Positions 46,991-56,600 of a DNA stretch of 64,000 nucleotides are shown in pieces; the stretch's first letter is position 1, and every line of letters starts with the position of its first letter. The position numbers and the translations under genes were made by a program. The DNA lies in assembly GCA_013298715.1 (NCBI GenBank), contig JAAFIQ010000002.1, forward strand, positions 124,001 to 188,000, written 5' to 3'. The notes beneath the pieces are model-generated. The model saw nothing but the letters and a program-made list of their open reading frames with translations. It made no database searches and was not told where the DNA came from. This stretch comes from Bacteroidota bacterium (GTDB taxonomy: Bacteria; Bacteroidota; Bacteroidia; B-17B0; Aurantibacillaceae).

Positions 46991-47842
46991 TTAAAAAATT
47001 CTTATACCAACGCCTAGTTGAAGGAAAAAATCTTTTTCCAAGGTGGTTAATTTTTCTTTTGGATTAACTTGGTAAAAACTTGGTCGGAATCCTATTTCAA
47101 AATCAATTACTGCAATATTTCTAACCAAGGCATTGTAACCAAAAATAACTCCTTGTTTTGAGTTTGTTAGTCCGCCTACATTGTAACGAAGCGGCACGGA
47201 GAGATTATAATAACTCACATCAGTTGTGTAAAGCTTGTTGGATGGGGTTGTAATAAAGTTGTAACATAAATAATATTGTTCGTAACGTTTTTTACTATAA
47301 TTATAAAAGGTAAATCCCAAACGCGCATGTGGTATTTGTGTGCGAAATAAAATTTTTATGTTAGAGGTTTCAATTGTGTTTGGGTCTAATGATGAACTGT
47401 TTCCAATATTTTTACCAGTTTCATTTTCAATTAAAGTAACATCGTTAAACTTTGTATTACGAATTCCTTGGTCGTAGCCTGCGTAAACGCCAAAGCTCAC
47501 CCCTTCCATTTTTAGTTTACGAAATAAGAAACAGGTTTCAACTTGCATGTTGGTAGCAGCGCTTAGCTCCCCTTGGCCTGATTTCATGGAGTTAGAACGG
47601 TAGTAAGCAAATTTAGCAGTAAAAAGGTGTAATAAACGCGCACGTATATCGCCTCTAAAACCAATAGGAAAGCCATCTGCATCAATACTGCTGTAAAACA
47701 TACCCATTCCCATTATACCCGTGTGTGTAAGCTCCTTTCTTTTGTAGAGGTATTGAAATTGAGCGTTTGAACTGATTGTAGCAAAAAGTAAAAAGCACAT
47801 AAACGTTTTTAATTTGCTCTTATATATTTTGTTATTAAACAT
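46991..47842 (-). CDS. Hypothetical outer-membrane beta-barrel protein
   Basis: 283 residues, signal peptide ending SSNAQ. Alternating hydrophobic/polar strands (GVSFGVYAGYDQGIRNTKF, ARLGFTFYNYSKKRYEQYYL) and a C-terminal aromatic-ended strand (LQLGVGIRIF) are typical of an outer-membrane barrel. The last residue Phe fits the BAM signal. It lies 12 bases after the gene at 47855. Substrate or role is unknown. Confidence 0.65.
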   Translation of the reverse strand: MFNNKIYKSKLKTFMCFLLFATISSNAQFQYLYKRKELTHTGIMGMGMFYSSIDADGFPIGFRGDIRARLLHLFTAKFAYYRSNSMKSGQGELSAATNMQVETCFLFRKLKMEGVSFGVYAGYDQGIRNTKFNDVTLIENETGKNIGNSSSLDPNTIETSNIKILFRTQIPHARLGFTFYNYSKKRYEQYYLCYNFITTPSNKLYTTDVSYYNLSVPLRYNVGGLTNSKQGVIFGYNALVRNIAVIDFEIGFRPSFYQVNPKEKLTTLEKDFFLQLGVGIRIF

Positions 47843-47854
47843 ACGTGAATGCGT

Positions 47855-49192
47855 TTATCTAGATTCCTTGTACTTTTGAATTAATTTTTTTATTGGAATT
47901 ATATAACTCACGGATGTATTTAGTCCACCCGCACTCATAGGAGCATTTCTCACCACGTTAGTATTCAACTCTACAACTACAACGCCAAATTCAAATGCAA
48001 GAAATGCGTGATACATTAATCCACTTTTTGTGAGTTTCGGATCGTTCATTCCGGAGCGCCACAAGTCAGGATTGGTTTCAAATAATTGCTCCATTTTTTC
48101 TGACGCATCGCTCTTTAAATACTGAGTGTTTTTTACACTAGCGTACCCAACACCAACGCCTCCAATAACACGAAAGGCAGCGGTAGGATTTTTTGTTCTG
48201 CCTTGCGCAGCGCCTAAAGTAAAACGAGTAATTAGATTTTTTAAGTCAACCCCTACCCTTAAATACGCACGTGTTTGCTTACCTTCTGCCATAAATGCTG
48301 TAGAGTCTCTGTTTACGCCGCTGTTGTCTTTTGGATAAGGATTGTATAAGTATGAACGCTTGTTGGGATGAGAAGCATAACCTTGCTGCCCAGTTTCAAA
48401 GATGGCATCAATAGCCATAATACCAACACGTTGGTTGTAGCCAATTCCAGACATTTTTGTTTGCCCTGCAAAACTAGGGTTAGCCCAAGAGTAACGTGGT
48501 GTAATGCCTCCAAAGTTGGCTACAGAATAGTATACATAATCTCTGATTTTAAATTTTGTTTTATAGTAAGTTGTAATTTCATCGTAGCCTTGGCGCCTTA
48601 CTTTGGTTTCGCCTGTTTTGTAAGTTTCCCATCGGCCGTATTTGCCCGAGTTTGTTGAATTCACATCCAATACTTCAAAAAGACCATCGAGTTTTATTCC
48701 AATAGTTGGTGTAAAAAAAAGTTTTCTTCCACCTGCGTAATTTTTAAAGTAATAGGTGCTTTGAATATTTGCTTCAATAACTAAATAGGGGAGAGCAATA
48801 TTAATTCCAGGCGATGCAACAATTCCCCAACTATTACCAGAAAATTTTTTATCGATTCCATTTCTCCTTACACCACCAATTGAAAATTGAGGATACATGG
48901 ACCAACCTCTTATTCCATAAGCCCTGTTACCCATAGCGAATGGTGCTTTATTAATAACCAATCTAAGTTCCATTGCAGTTTGTGTAAATTGGTTGGATAG
49001 ATCTAAACTGTTGCGAAGTTGTGTAAAGCGTGCATATTTTGTTTCCATAACAAAGCCTTTATTGCCTACAGAAGACTGAACAAAACCTATGGTACCAAAG
49101 GGCGCAACTTGTGCATGGAGGCTTAGAATTTTAAATATGCTTAAATACAGGAAAAATAAGAAATTGATATTTTTTGAAGAAAGTTTACTCAC
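47855..49192 (-). CDS. Hypothetical outer-membrane protein
   Basis: 445 residues, signal peptide ending LHAQVAPFGTIGF. Rich in barrel-like strands with Tyr and Gly (YLRVGVDLKNLITRFTLGAA, AFRVIGGVGVGYAS); it ends KYKESR without an aromatic. The first gene of the three-gene operon. A -7-like box (CAAATGTA, plus-strand 49251-49258) is in the 233-base upstream gap, but no good -33 is seen. Confidence 0.6.
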   Translation of the reverse strand: MSKLSSKNINFLFFLYLSIFKILSLHAQVAPFGTIGFVQSSVGNKGFVMETKYARFTQLRNSLDLSNQFTQTAMELRLVINKAPFAMGNRAYGIRGWSMYPQFSIGGVRRNGIDKKFSGNSWGIVASPGINIALPYLVIEANIQSTYYFKNYAGGRKLFFTPTIGIKLDGLFEVLDVNSTNSGKYGRWETYKTGETKVRRQGYDEITTYYKTKFKIRDYVYYSVANFGGITPRYSWANPSFAGQTKMSGIGYNQRVGIMAIDAIFETGQQGYASHPNKRSYLYNPYPKDNSGVNRDSTAFMAEGKQTRAYLRVGVDLKNLITRFTLGAAQGRTKNPTAAFRVIGGVGVGYASVKNTQYLKSDASEKMEQLFETNPDLWRSGMNDPKLTKSGLMYHAFLAFEFGVVVVELNTNVVRNAPMSAGGLNTSVSYIIPIKKLIQKYKESR

Positions 49193-49425
49193 GGAATATT
49201 TACAAATTTTTTTGTAAAATTAATTGTTAGGTAGCCAAAGATGAATAGTACAAATGTACTAGGGTAAAATTTCTTTTTGATAACGGAAATGTTTTAATAT
49301 CAAGATGAATTATATTTTCAGTCTAAAATATAGGTCAACTTGGTATAATTTATTTTTTTCTAACGATTTGCGAAAGCATGAAAGGATAATTTTTTGAGAC
49401 CGTAAATTAAATTGTGTAAGAGAAT

Positions 49426-49884
49426 TTAAAGCTCACAAATTTCTTTCAACTTATGAAGTGCTTTTGGATAATGCTCGTTCATATAGTCTAAAAATTCTTC
49501 TGTTGTATCTAAATCAACAGTAACCGATGTAACTCCTCCTTTTTCTTCAAAGGTGTAGTTTTCTAATCCATTTGCCCATTTTTCTACATCGGATCCTTCG
49601 GTAATTTCAATGCTATCTTTTAACAGACCGTAATGTTGAATTGAAACAAATTGGTTAGGAATGTTTTCATTAATTTTAGAAACCATGCCTCCTTTTTCTC
49701 CTTTTTCATCTACACCAACAAATAAAATTTTACTTCCTTTTCCCCAAGTCCCTTCGTAGCTTGATGTTGGATTAAATAGAGCAGTCCATTCCTCATACGT
49801 TGATTTATTGGTTATACCTAACATTAAATCATATACTTTGTTTACTGGCGCATTAATGTGAGTTGTGAATTGGAGTTTTTTCAT
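49426..49884 (-). CDS. SRPBCC/AHSA1-like domain protein
   Basis: 152 residues, no signal peptide. N-terminal strand and helix FTTHINAPVNKVYDLMLG, long beta-sheet (GKGSKILFVGV, NQFVSIQHYG, GVTSVTVDLD) and a C-terminal helix (KALHKLKEICEL) give the helix-grip fold of SRPBCC proteins, which bind hydrophobic ligands or act in polyketide or stress roles. The precise ligand is unknown. Single-gene unit. Confidence 0.85.
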   Translation of the reverse strand: MKKLQFTTHINAPVNKVYDLMLGITNKSTYEEWTALFNPTSSYEGTWGKGSKILFVGVDEKGEKGGMVSKINENIPNQFVSIQHYGLLKDSIEITEGSDVEKWANGLENYTFEEKGGVTSVTVDLDTTEEFLDYMNEHYPKALHKLKEICEL

Positions 49885-50005
49885 TTTAATCAGGATGTTT
49901 ATCAGTTTAAAATTGTTTCAGATGAGTGGAATTCTATTGAATCAAATTTAGGTATTTGCATGTTGAGATGCAAAAATAATAGTAATAAAAAATTTCTTCT
50001 TTAGT

Positions 50006-50542
50006 TTAACATGCGCTAAGTTCTAAGCGCATCATTAAATCTGTTTGCTCATCATTCCCGAGCTTAAAAATATGTTTGTGAAATTCAACGAAGCCATTTT
50101 TTTTGTAAAAACTAATCGCTCTTGGATTTTTTTCCCAAACACCAAGCCAAACATATTCTGCTGTTGTTTGCTTTGCAAGGCTAATTGCTTCATCAAATAA
50201 TACCTGTCCTACATTTTTACCATGATAGTTTTTGAGAACATAAATACGTTCAATTTCAACAGAGGATGTGTCTTTTAATTCGGTTTGTGCTTGCGCGAAG
50301 TTAATTTTTAAGTATCCAATAATTTTGTTATCAAAGCTCGCAAAATAAAATTTGGAATTTTCATTACTCAGTTCAACAGTTAGTTTTTCAATACTTAAAT
50401 TATCATTTAAATACGTTTGCATGTCATCAATTGTGTTATGTTCAGCAAATGTTTCGACAAAAGTAAGTTTTGAAATTTCTTGGAGTTTATTAATCTCCGA
50501 TAATTCTACTTTTCTAATTTCAACATCTATACTCTGTATCAT
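50006..50542 (-). CDS. GNAT-family N-acetyltransferase
   Basis: 178 residues. The acetyl-CoA loop is seen in IERIYVLKNYHGKNVGQVLF (GxG-like NYHGKNVGQ, ~107-120), then the helix DEAISLAK and the ExNPRAISFYKKNGF block (~140-155) common in GNAT enzymes. Length fits a single-domain enzyme. The substrate cannot be told. Its neighbours give no pathway. Confidence 0.88.
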   Translation of the reverse strand: MIQSIDVEIRKVELSEINKLQEISKLTFVETFAEHNTIDDMQTYLNDNLSIEKLTVELSNENSKFYFASFDNKIIGYLKINFAQAQTELKDTSSVEIERIYVLKNYHGKNVGQVLFDEAISLAKQTTAEYVWLGVWEKNPRAISFYKKNGFVEFHKHIFKLGNDEQTDLMMRLELSAC

Positions 50543-50615
50543 TTTGTAGAATACTTATAAATTGTATTTTGCTGAACATGACGTTTAATTTGAAAAAAAA
50601 TTCAGTAGAATAACT

Positions 50616-52664
50616 TTAGTCATCCGAATTTTTTCCAGCGTTAATTACTTCAAAATCTAATTTACCTATAATGATAAAATCGGTGCGCCGGTTTTGGGCT
50701 CGCCCCTCTGGGTTATCGCTGCCATCGTGTTTATCGTTGGGAGCAATGGGTTTGCTTTCTCCAAAACCTTTTGCTTTTAATCGGTTTGCAGTTATGCCTT
50801 TACTTACTAAATAATTCACCACACTTTCTGCTCGGCTTTGCGATAGTTTTAAATTGTAGGCGTCGCTACCTTTGCTATCTGTGTGGGATTGTATTTCTAC
50901 TATAATTTCAGGATTGGCTTCCATTAGGGAAAACACAGTTGTATCTATAGCTATTTTACTCGATTCTAGTATGGTAGATTTATCAAACTCATATTGTATG
51001 TTTGGAATATGAATTGGTTCTTTAAGAGATTTAGTGATTGTTAAATTTTTATTTAGTGTTTGCGATGTGCTAATTGTTTTAGTACTTACCTCTCCTGAAT
51101 TCCCTAAATAATTTTCTTTTTTTACAATTAAAAAGTAATCTTCTCCAGCTTCAACACTGGTTTCGTACTTACCAAGTTTATCTGTTGTTATTGTTTTAAC
51201 CAAATATTTTTCGCCAGTTTTTTTGTCTTTAATATAAACTTGCACCAAGGCTTCGGTTACTATTTCACCATTAGTACTTAAATCACTTACGTTTCCTGTT
51301 AATAAAAGTTTTATGTATTGTGTGTGTTTGTATGTATAAATATCATCACAACAGGTACTATTTTTCAAACTATTTCCTCCTTTTCTGTTACTCACTAAAA
51401 ATCCTTCTTCACGATTGGTGCTAATTGTGTAATAAATATCATCAGCACCTGTATTTAGCGGCTGACCAATGTTTTCGGTGCCTGTAAATTTTTTTCCATC
51501 GCCTATGGCTCTATAAATATCATAGCCTCCAAGCCCACCCAAGCCATCGCTGCTAAAAAAAAGTACGCGCGTTTCGTTATCAAAAAAAGGTGTAATTTCA
51601 TTTTGGCTTGTGTTTATTTTATTACCAGCGTTTTTAGGATCTTTGTAAACATTATTTTTTTTATCAAAAATGGTGTACCAAATATCTAACCCTCCTTTTC
51701 CTTCTTTTCTATTGCTTACGAAATAAATTATATCGCCGCCTTTTTTTGTGTCGGTGGTTACAGCAGGCATGGTGCTGGTGTATTTGGGGTTATTTATGTT
51801 TTTAGGGAGCTTTGTTGGTTCAGTCCACGTTTCTCCGTTTTTTTCAGTTAAATAAATTGCGCAAATCATTTCGCCTTTTAAATTAAGTTTGCAACGTGTG
51901 AAGTAAAGACGTTTTCTATCTGCACTAAAACACGCATTACCAGTATTAAAATTTGGCATATTTAAATTAGTTGCGTATTCACCATTAAATTTCCATTCGT
52001 TGTTTTGTTTATTAGCGGTATATAATTTCCTAACCACACTTCGTGTTGTATCGTCTTCAACCACAAATTCTTTTTTATCGGTTCTTAAACTTGTAAACAA
52101 TAACGTATTATCGTTTATGGCAATTGGTGCAGCCTCTGTGTTTACTTTGTTTATTGTTGTATCTAAGTGTGTAATTATAAACTTGTTTTCTACCAAAACA
52201 ATTTTTTGAACGCTATCGCAAAATGCAATTTCTTTTTGTGCTTGTTTTTTTAGTAGTTTTTCGCTGCCCTTGTACTCTTTTTTAAATTTTTGAAAATTGG
52301 TTTTTGCACTGTCGTAATTACCGTTAGATTTTTGCATTTGTGCATGGTAATACAGAGCCTCTTCCTCATCTTTATCCTTTGTTAAATTGTAGGCATTTAA
52401 AAAACTTTTTTGAGCACGTTCATAGTCTCTAATTTCTAAAAAACTTTTTCCTAATAAAAAATGAATTTTTCCATCGTTGGGATTTTTTTTAAGATAGGCT
52501 TCAAAAAAACCAATTGCAGCTTCAGGGTCGTTTTGTTGCAAAGCATTTTTACCAAGATTTTTTAAATTTTTGGCGCTCGCTTTTTTAATTAAGGCGCTAT
52601 CAGCTTGCCCAAAGCAGTTTAGGTTCAAAATACAAATAAACAGTATGAGTTTAATAACGTTCAC
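50616..52664 (-). CDS. OmpA-family PorE-like T9SS/adhesin protein (second copy)
   Basis: 682 residues. Signal peptide ending NLNCFGQA, TPR helices (~35-150, GKIHFLLGKSFLEIRDYERA), PD40 blades (~175-420, including GGLDIWYTI and GGYDIYRAI), one carboxypeptidase-regulatory-like domain (~450-540) and an OmpA domain (~560-670) with SHTDSKGSDAYNLKLSQSRA and NRRTDF. Architecture as for the protein at 8881. The start overlaps the end of the PorP-like gene by 14 bases, so the two are probably coupled. Last gene of the second adhesin operon. Confidence 0.88.
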   Translation of the reverse strand: MNVIKLILFICILNLNCFGQADSALIKKASAKNLKNLGKNALQQNDPEAAIGFFEAYLKKNPNDGKIHFLLGKSFLEIRDYERAQKSFLNAYNLTKDKDEEEALYYHAQMQKSNGNYDSAKTNFQKFKKEYKGSEKLLKKQAQKEIAFCDSVQKIVLVENKFIITHLDTTINKVNTEAAPIAINDNTLLFTSLRTDKKEFVVEDDTTRSVVRKLYTANKQNNEWKFNGEYATNLNMPNFNTGNACFSADRKRLYFTRCKLNLKGEMICAIYLTEKNGETWTEPTKLPKNINNPKYTSTMPAVTTDTKKGGDIIYFVSNRKEGKGGLDIWYTIFDKKNNVYKDPKNAGNKINTSQNEITPFFDNETRVLFFSSDGLGGLGGYDIYRAIGDGKKFTGTENIGQPLNTGADDIYYTISTNREEGFLVSNRKGGNSLKNSTCCDDIYTYKHTQYIKLLLTGNVSDLSTNGEIVTEALVQVYIKDKKTGEKYLVKTITTDKLGKYETSVEAGEDYFLIVKKENYLGNSGEVSTKTISTSQTLNKNLTITKSLKEPIHIPNIQYEFDKSTILESSKIAIDTTVFSLMEANPEIIVEIQSHTDSKGSDAYNLKLSQSRAESVVNYLVSKGITANRLKAKGFGESKPIAPNDKHDGSDNPEGRAQNRRTDFIIIGKLDFEVINAGKNSDD

Positions 52665-53658
52665 AAGGAATGGCTTTTTTAGTTAAACGTGTATTTTTTG
52701 CTTTGTAAATAAGTGCAATTTCATAAGCGCCTCTGCTATCAACTGCAGTTTTTAATTGACTCATTGTAATATCATAACTAAAGCCTATGGTATAGTTCAT
52801 ATAATGCATTCCTACAGTTCCTATCGATGCATCCGTATTTCTTTTTAATCCATCGCGCCACATAAAGCCTGCAAATACGGAGTTTGTAAAAAAGGCATTT
52901 TTATTTAATATATAATCTGCTTCTACACCCGTTACCCAATCGCTGGCTTTAGCTGTGTAACCACAAAAACTATGTATTTTAAAACTTAATTTTGGTAAGG
53001 CAAAATACGTTAGCGCTGCATTGTAAAATTGTTTTATTGGTAATCTGTTATTAAATCCAAGCATTGATTCTTTTGGTTTGTTTAAATGAAAAAAACTGAA
53101 GCCGACTTCTGGTTCAAATTTTCCAAAACGCTTGCTTACATGAAAGCCTGTATTCAAATCAAAGTAAGTAGTACGTTGGTCTACATTACTTTCGCTATTG
53201 GTAAGTGTTTTATCAAATTTACCAGTTCCCCAATTTAATTGTTCGGGAAAAGAGTGGGCATAAAAATCAATAAATTTAATTACAACGCCCGGCTGAATGC
53301 CAGCACTTAAATTAAAGCCAGCCAGTTTCACATGAAATGCTGCAGATGGCATAATTTTATTGATTACTAAATTACCCCCGCTTCTATCATTCAAAAAATA
53401 AAGTCCCCCACTAAAATTCAAATTTTGAGGATAAATATTAAAATCTCCACCAGCGCTAAAGGTGTTATAAGCTTTATCAATATCACGCCATTGGCTACGG
53501 TAGTTTCCAAAAAAGCGGTAATCGCCTTTAAAATTGCCTGTGTTTGCTGGGTTTAAAGTAAGAGGTGATAAATAGTACTGACTAAAATGCACATCTTGCG
53601 AAAAAGTTTTCGAAAACAAACCAATCACCAAAAAGAGAAATATATGTTTCTTATTCAA
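52651..53658 (-). CDS. PorP/SprF-family outer membrane protein (second copy)
   Basis: 335 residues, signal peptide ending TFSQ, followed by the family hallmark DVHFSQYYLSPLTLNPANTG and GDYRFFGNYRSQWR. Beta-barrel strands to the end, then a short basic tail. It begins one base after the adhesin stop. It is the partner of the adhesin at 53659 and the OmpA-like protein at 50616, repeating the layout at 8881-22041. Confidence 0.92.
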   Translation of the reverse strand: MNKKHIFLFLVIGLFSKTFSQDVHFSQYYLSPLTLNPANTGNFKGDYRFFGNYRSQWRDIDKAYNTFSAGGDFNIYPQNLNFSGGLYFLNDRSGGNLVINKIMPSAAFHVKLAGFNLSAGIQPGVVIKFIDFYAHSFPEQLNWGTGKFDKTLTNSESNVDQRTTYFDLNTGFHVSKRFGKFEPEVGFSFFHLNKPKESMLGFNNRLPIKQFYNAALTYFALPKLSFKIHSFCGYTAKASDWVTGVEADYILNKNAFFTNSVFAGFMWRDGLKRNTDASIGTVGMHYMNYTIGFSYDITMSQLKTAVDSRGAYEIALIYKAKNTRLTKKAIPCERY

Positions 53659-56600
53659 CTACCTAATTAATTTAAATGTGCCTGTTTTAAACAAACCTTT
53701 TTTATCCGTGTAAGTTTCTACCAACACTTGGTACACGTAAGTTTCCATATTTTGAGGCACTCCTTTGTAAGTTCCATCCCAGCCTACGTTAATATCATTC
53801 GATTCAAACAACAATTGCCCCCAGCGGTTATAAATTCTAAAGTATTCTAATTTTTTTATTCCCCAACCATCTGGATAAATAATATCATTTTTACCATCAC
53901 CATTTGGCGTAAAGGCAGTAGGCACATCTACACTTGTTTTAGGGTCTATCAATACAGTATAAGTATTTTGAACCCTAAAGCATCCCAAATTATCGGCTAC
54001 CGTTACTGTGTAAATAATATTAGAAGTTGAACTACTTATTGGATAAATACAATTTATACAATTCAAATCGGTTGCAGGTGTCCACGTATAACTCATATTT
54101 AAGCCAGCATATCCATTCATTGGAATAGTTTCTCCAATGACAACAGTACTATCCCATTCAATATTATCAGGAGGTTGTTGTATGTATAAAGATGAGTTAG
54201 TGAATGATTTACATCCATTGGCATCACTTACGTTTAAGGTATATTGCGGCGATGAGGTTGCTGTAGCGGAAGTACTTGAGCTGTTGGGCGAAGCTAAACC
54301 AATGCTTGGTGTCCATGTGTAGCCTGTTATCCCAGCGGTTGATGTTGCATTACTCGTTAAGAAAAATGTTGCACCTCGGCAAACGGAGTCAGGATTATTA
54401 ATGACAACTTTTGGCAAAGGATTAATGGTCATTTGTTTTAAACTAACTCCTTTGCAATTATCTATTGCATCGGTAACTGTTAAAGAAACGGTGTAAATGC
54501 CCGAATTAGGATACGTATAAGATGGATTTGCTTGGGCAGAAGAACCTCCATCACCAAATAGCCAACTATAGGTAAAGCCTCCTCCAGTTGGTGGTGTTTT
54601 ATCTTTAAACAAATCTGTAAGTCCTAAACAATGTATACTATCAGAAACTAAAGTTTCAGTGTTTCTATCAAACTTTGCAGCAACAGATTTTACTTGAATA
54701 GGAATTGCAACTGGGTATTTACAAGCATTTTGAGATGAGTAATACGTTAATACTACTGTATAAAATCCTGATGACGGAACCGAATTGTAAGGATGCACCG
54801 TAAATGCAGGATTAGACGGACTCGGTGTGGTAGTGCTTGTTATACCATCGCCAAACGACCATATCCATTGGTTTAACCCCACCGAATCTTTAATGTTTAA
54901 TGTAATAGATTCACCTAAACACACTACCGATTTATTAGAAACCGCATCGGCCTTTGCATAAAACAATCCAACTGTTTTGGTAATTACAGAGCTACAGCCG
55001 AAAGGTGTAGTAACAGTATGGCTAATAGTTACAACTGTGTTTGTGGCAGTAGAGTAGGTCATAGTAACTGAAGGCTGCGGCACAATTGGGCCGCCTGTTC
55101 CTAAATCCCAATTATAGTTTAAGGTAACCGTGCTTGGTACAATTGTACTCATATCAACAAAAGTAAGTGGTGTGCCCGAACATAGATTATTGGTACTAGT
55201 TGATGCTGGAGAATTAATAGCGAAGTTGGCCACTGGGAAATTCCCAGAAGAAATAGTTATTTGTGATGAGTTTATGCAACCGCTGGCATCTTGCACTTGA
55301 ACAGTAACTGGGAAATTGCCTGCATTTGTGTATGAATAAATTGCTGAATTACTTGCGGTAACTAAAGGAGAGCCTTGGCCGAAATTATAGGTATAGCTTG
55401 TGTTGCCAGACGGTGCATTAAATGTAATTGGCGTTCCGGATACAGTATTTACACAAAAGAAACTTTGGCTAGGGGAAAAATTAGCATTTGGGTTTCCAAT
55501 TACAATTGTTTGTTTAGAAGTGTCGCGGCAACCAATACTATTTTGCCCAATTAAATGAACGGTGAATGATTGGTTTGGTGATGCTACTGAAAGACCATTC
55601 AAATCTAAAGTTTGTGTTGCGGTAACATTTGTTGTAATAGTAGAATTATTTGTGCCAAAAACCCACGTGTAAGTATTTATTGGATCTGGCGTTTGAAGAC
55701 TTGTGTTTGTGAATGTAATTGTTCCTTGAGATAAGCAAAGTGGGTTAGTCCACGTAAAATTCGGCACGGCTTTACTAATTCTAAACAGTCTTGTCATTGT
55801 ATCCCTGCAACTATTAATGTCTTTTACAAGTAAGGTTACTGTGTGTATACCAGGCGCCGTAATTGTATGATTTAAGGTAGATAAAGAAGTGGTTAACGGA
55901 GGTGTATTATCAAAGTACCAAGAGTAGTCATAGCCTGTTCCAGTTAAAACATTATTTGAGGCACTTCCATTATAATTAACTACAATTGATGAACAAGCCA
56001 CGCTTGGAACAGTAAAATTAGCATCTGCATCTCGCACCGTTACTAACATGGTGTAAGTATAAGGAGGACAACCATTGCTTGTATTAGATGCGGTAACAAC
56101 AGCCGTATAATCTCCTGTAGCAGCGTAGGTGTGGGTAACCGTGTGAGCAACAGTTGTGTTAGTTGTGCCTGCAAAAGTTACAAAGTTGCCATCACCAAAA
56201 TTTATTGTCCCACCAGTACCATCTTGTAATTGTGTAAAAAAGGTAACCACTTTACGCAATGGCTTTGCGCAGTTGGTTCGGTACCTACTCTGTACAATAG
56301 GGCCTTTTACATTTACAGTTGTGCTGCTAACCGAAGTGCCTTTACAACCATGCAAGTAAGCACTCATAGTAAATGTATGCGGTCCAAAATGTGTAAATAA
56401 GGCAGAAGGATTTTTATCTGTTACACAATGCGAAAAGTAATCGTTATCACTATCTACATGCCAATGCTGAATTGGTGGGTTAGTTGCAGGTGATGTGTTT
56501 GTTATTTGTATGGGCTGATTCCAACAAGGATTGAGCGGTGATACATTAAAACTGACAATAGGTGGATTAACAACGTGCACGGTATCTACAAAGGATGTAT

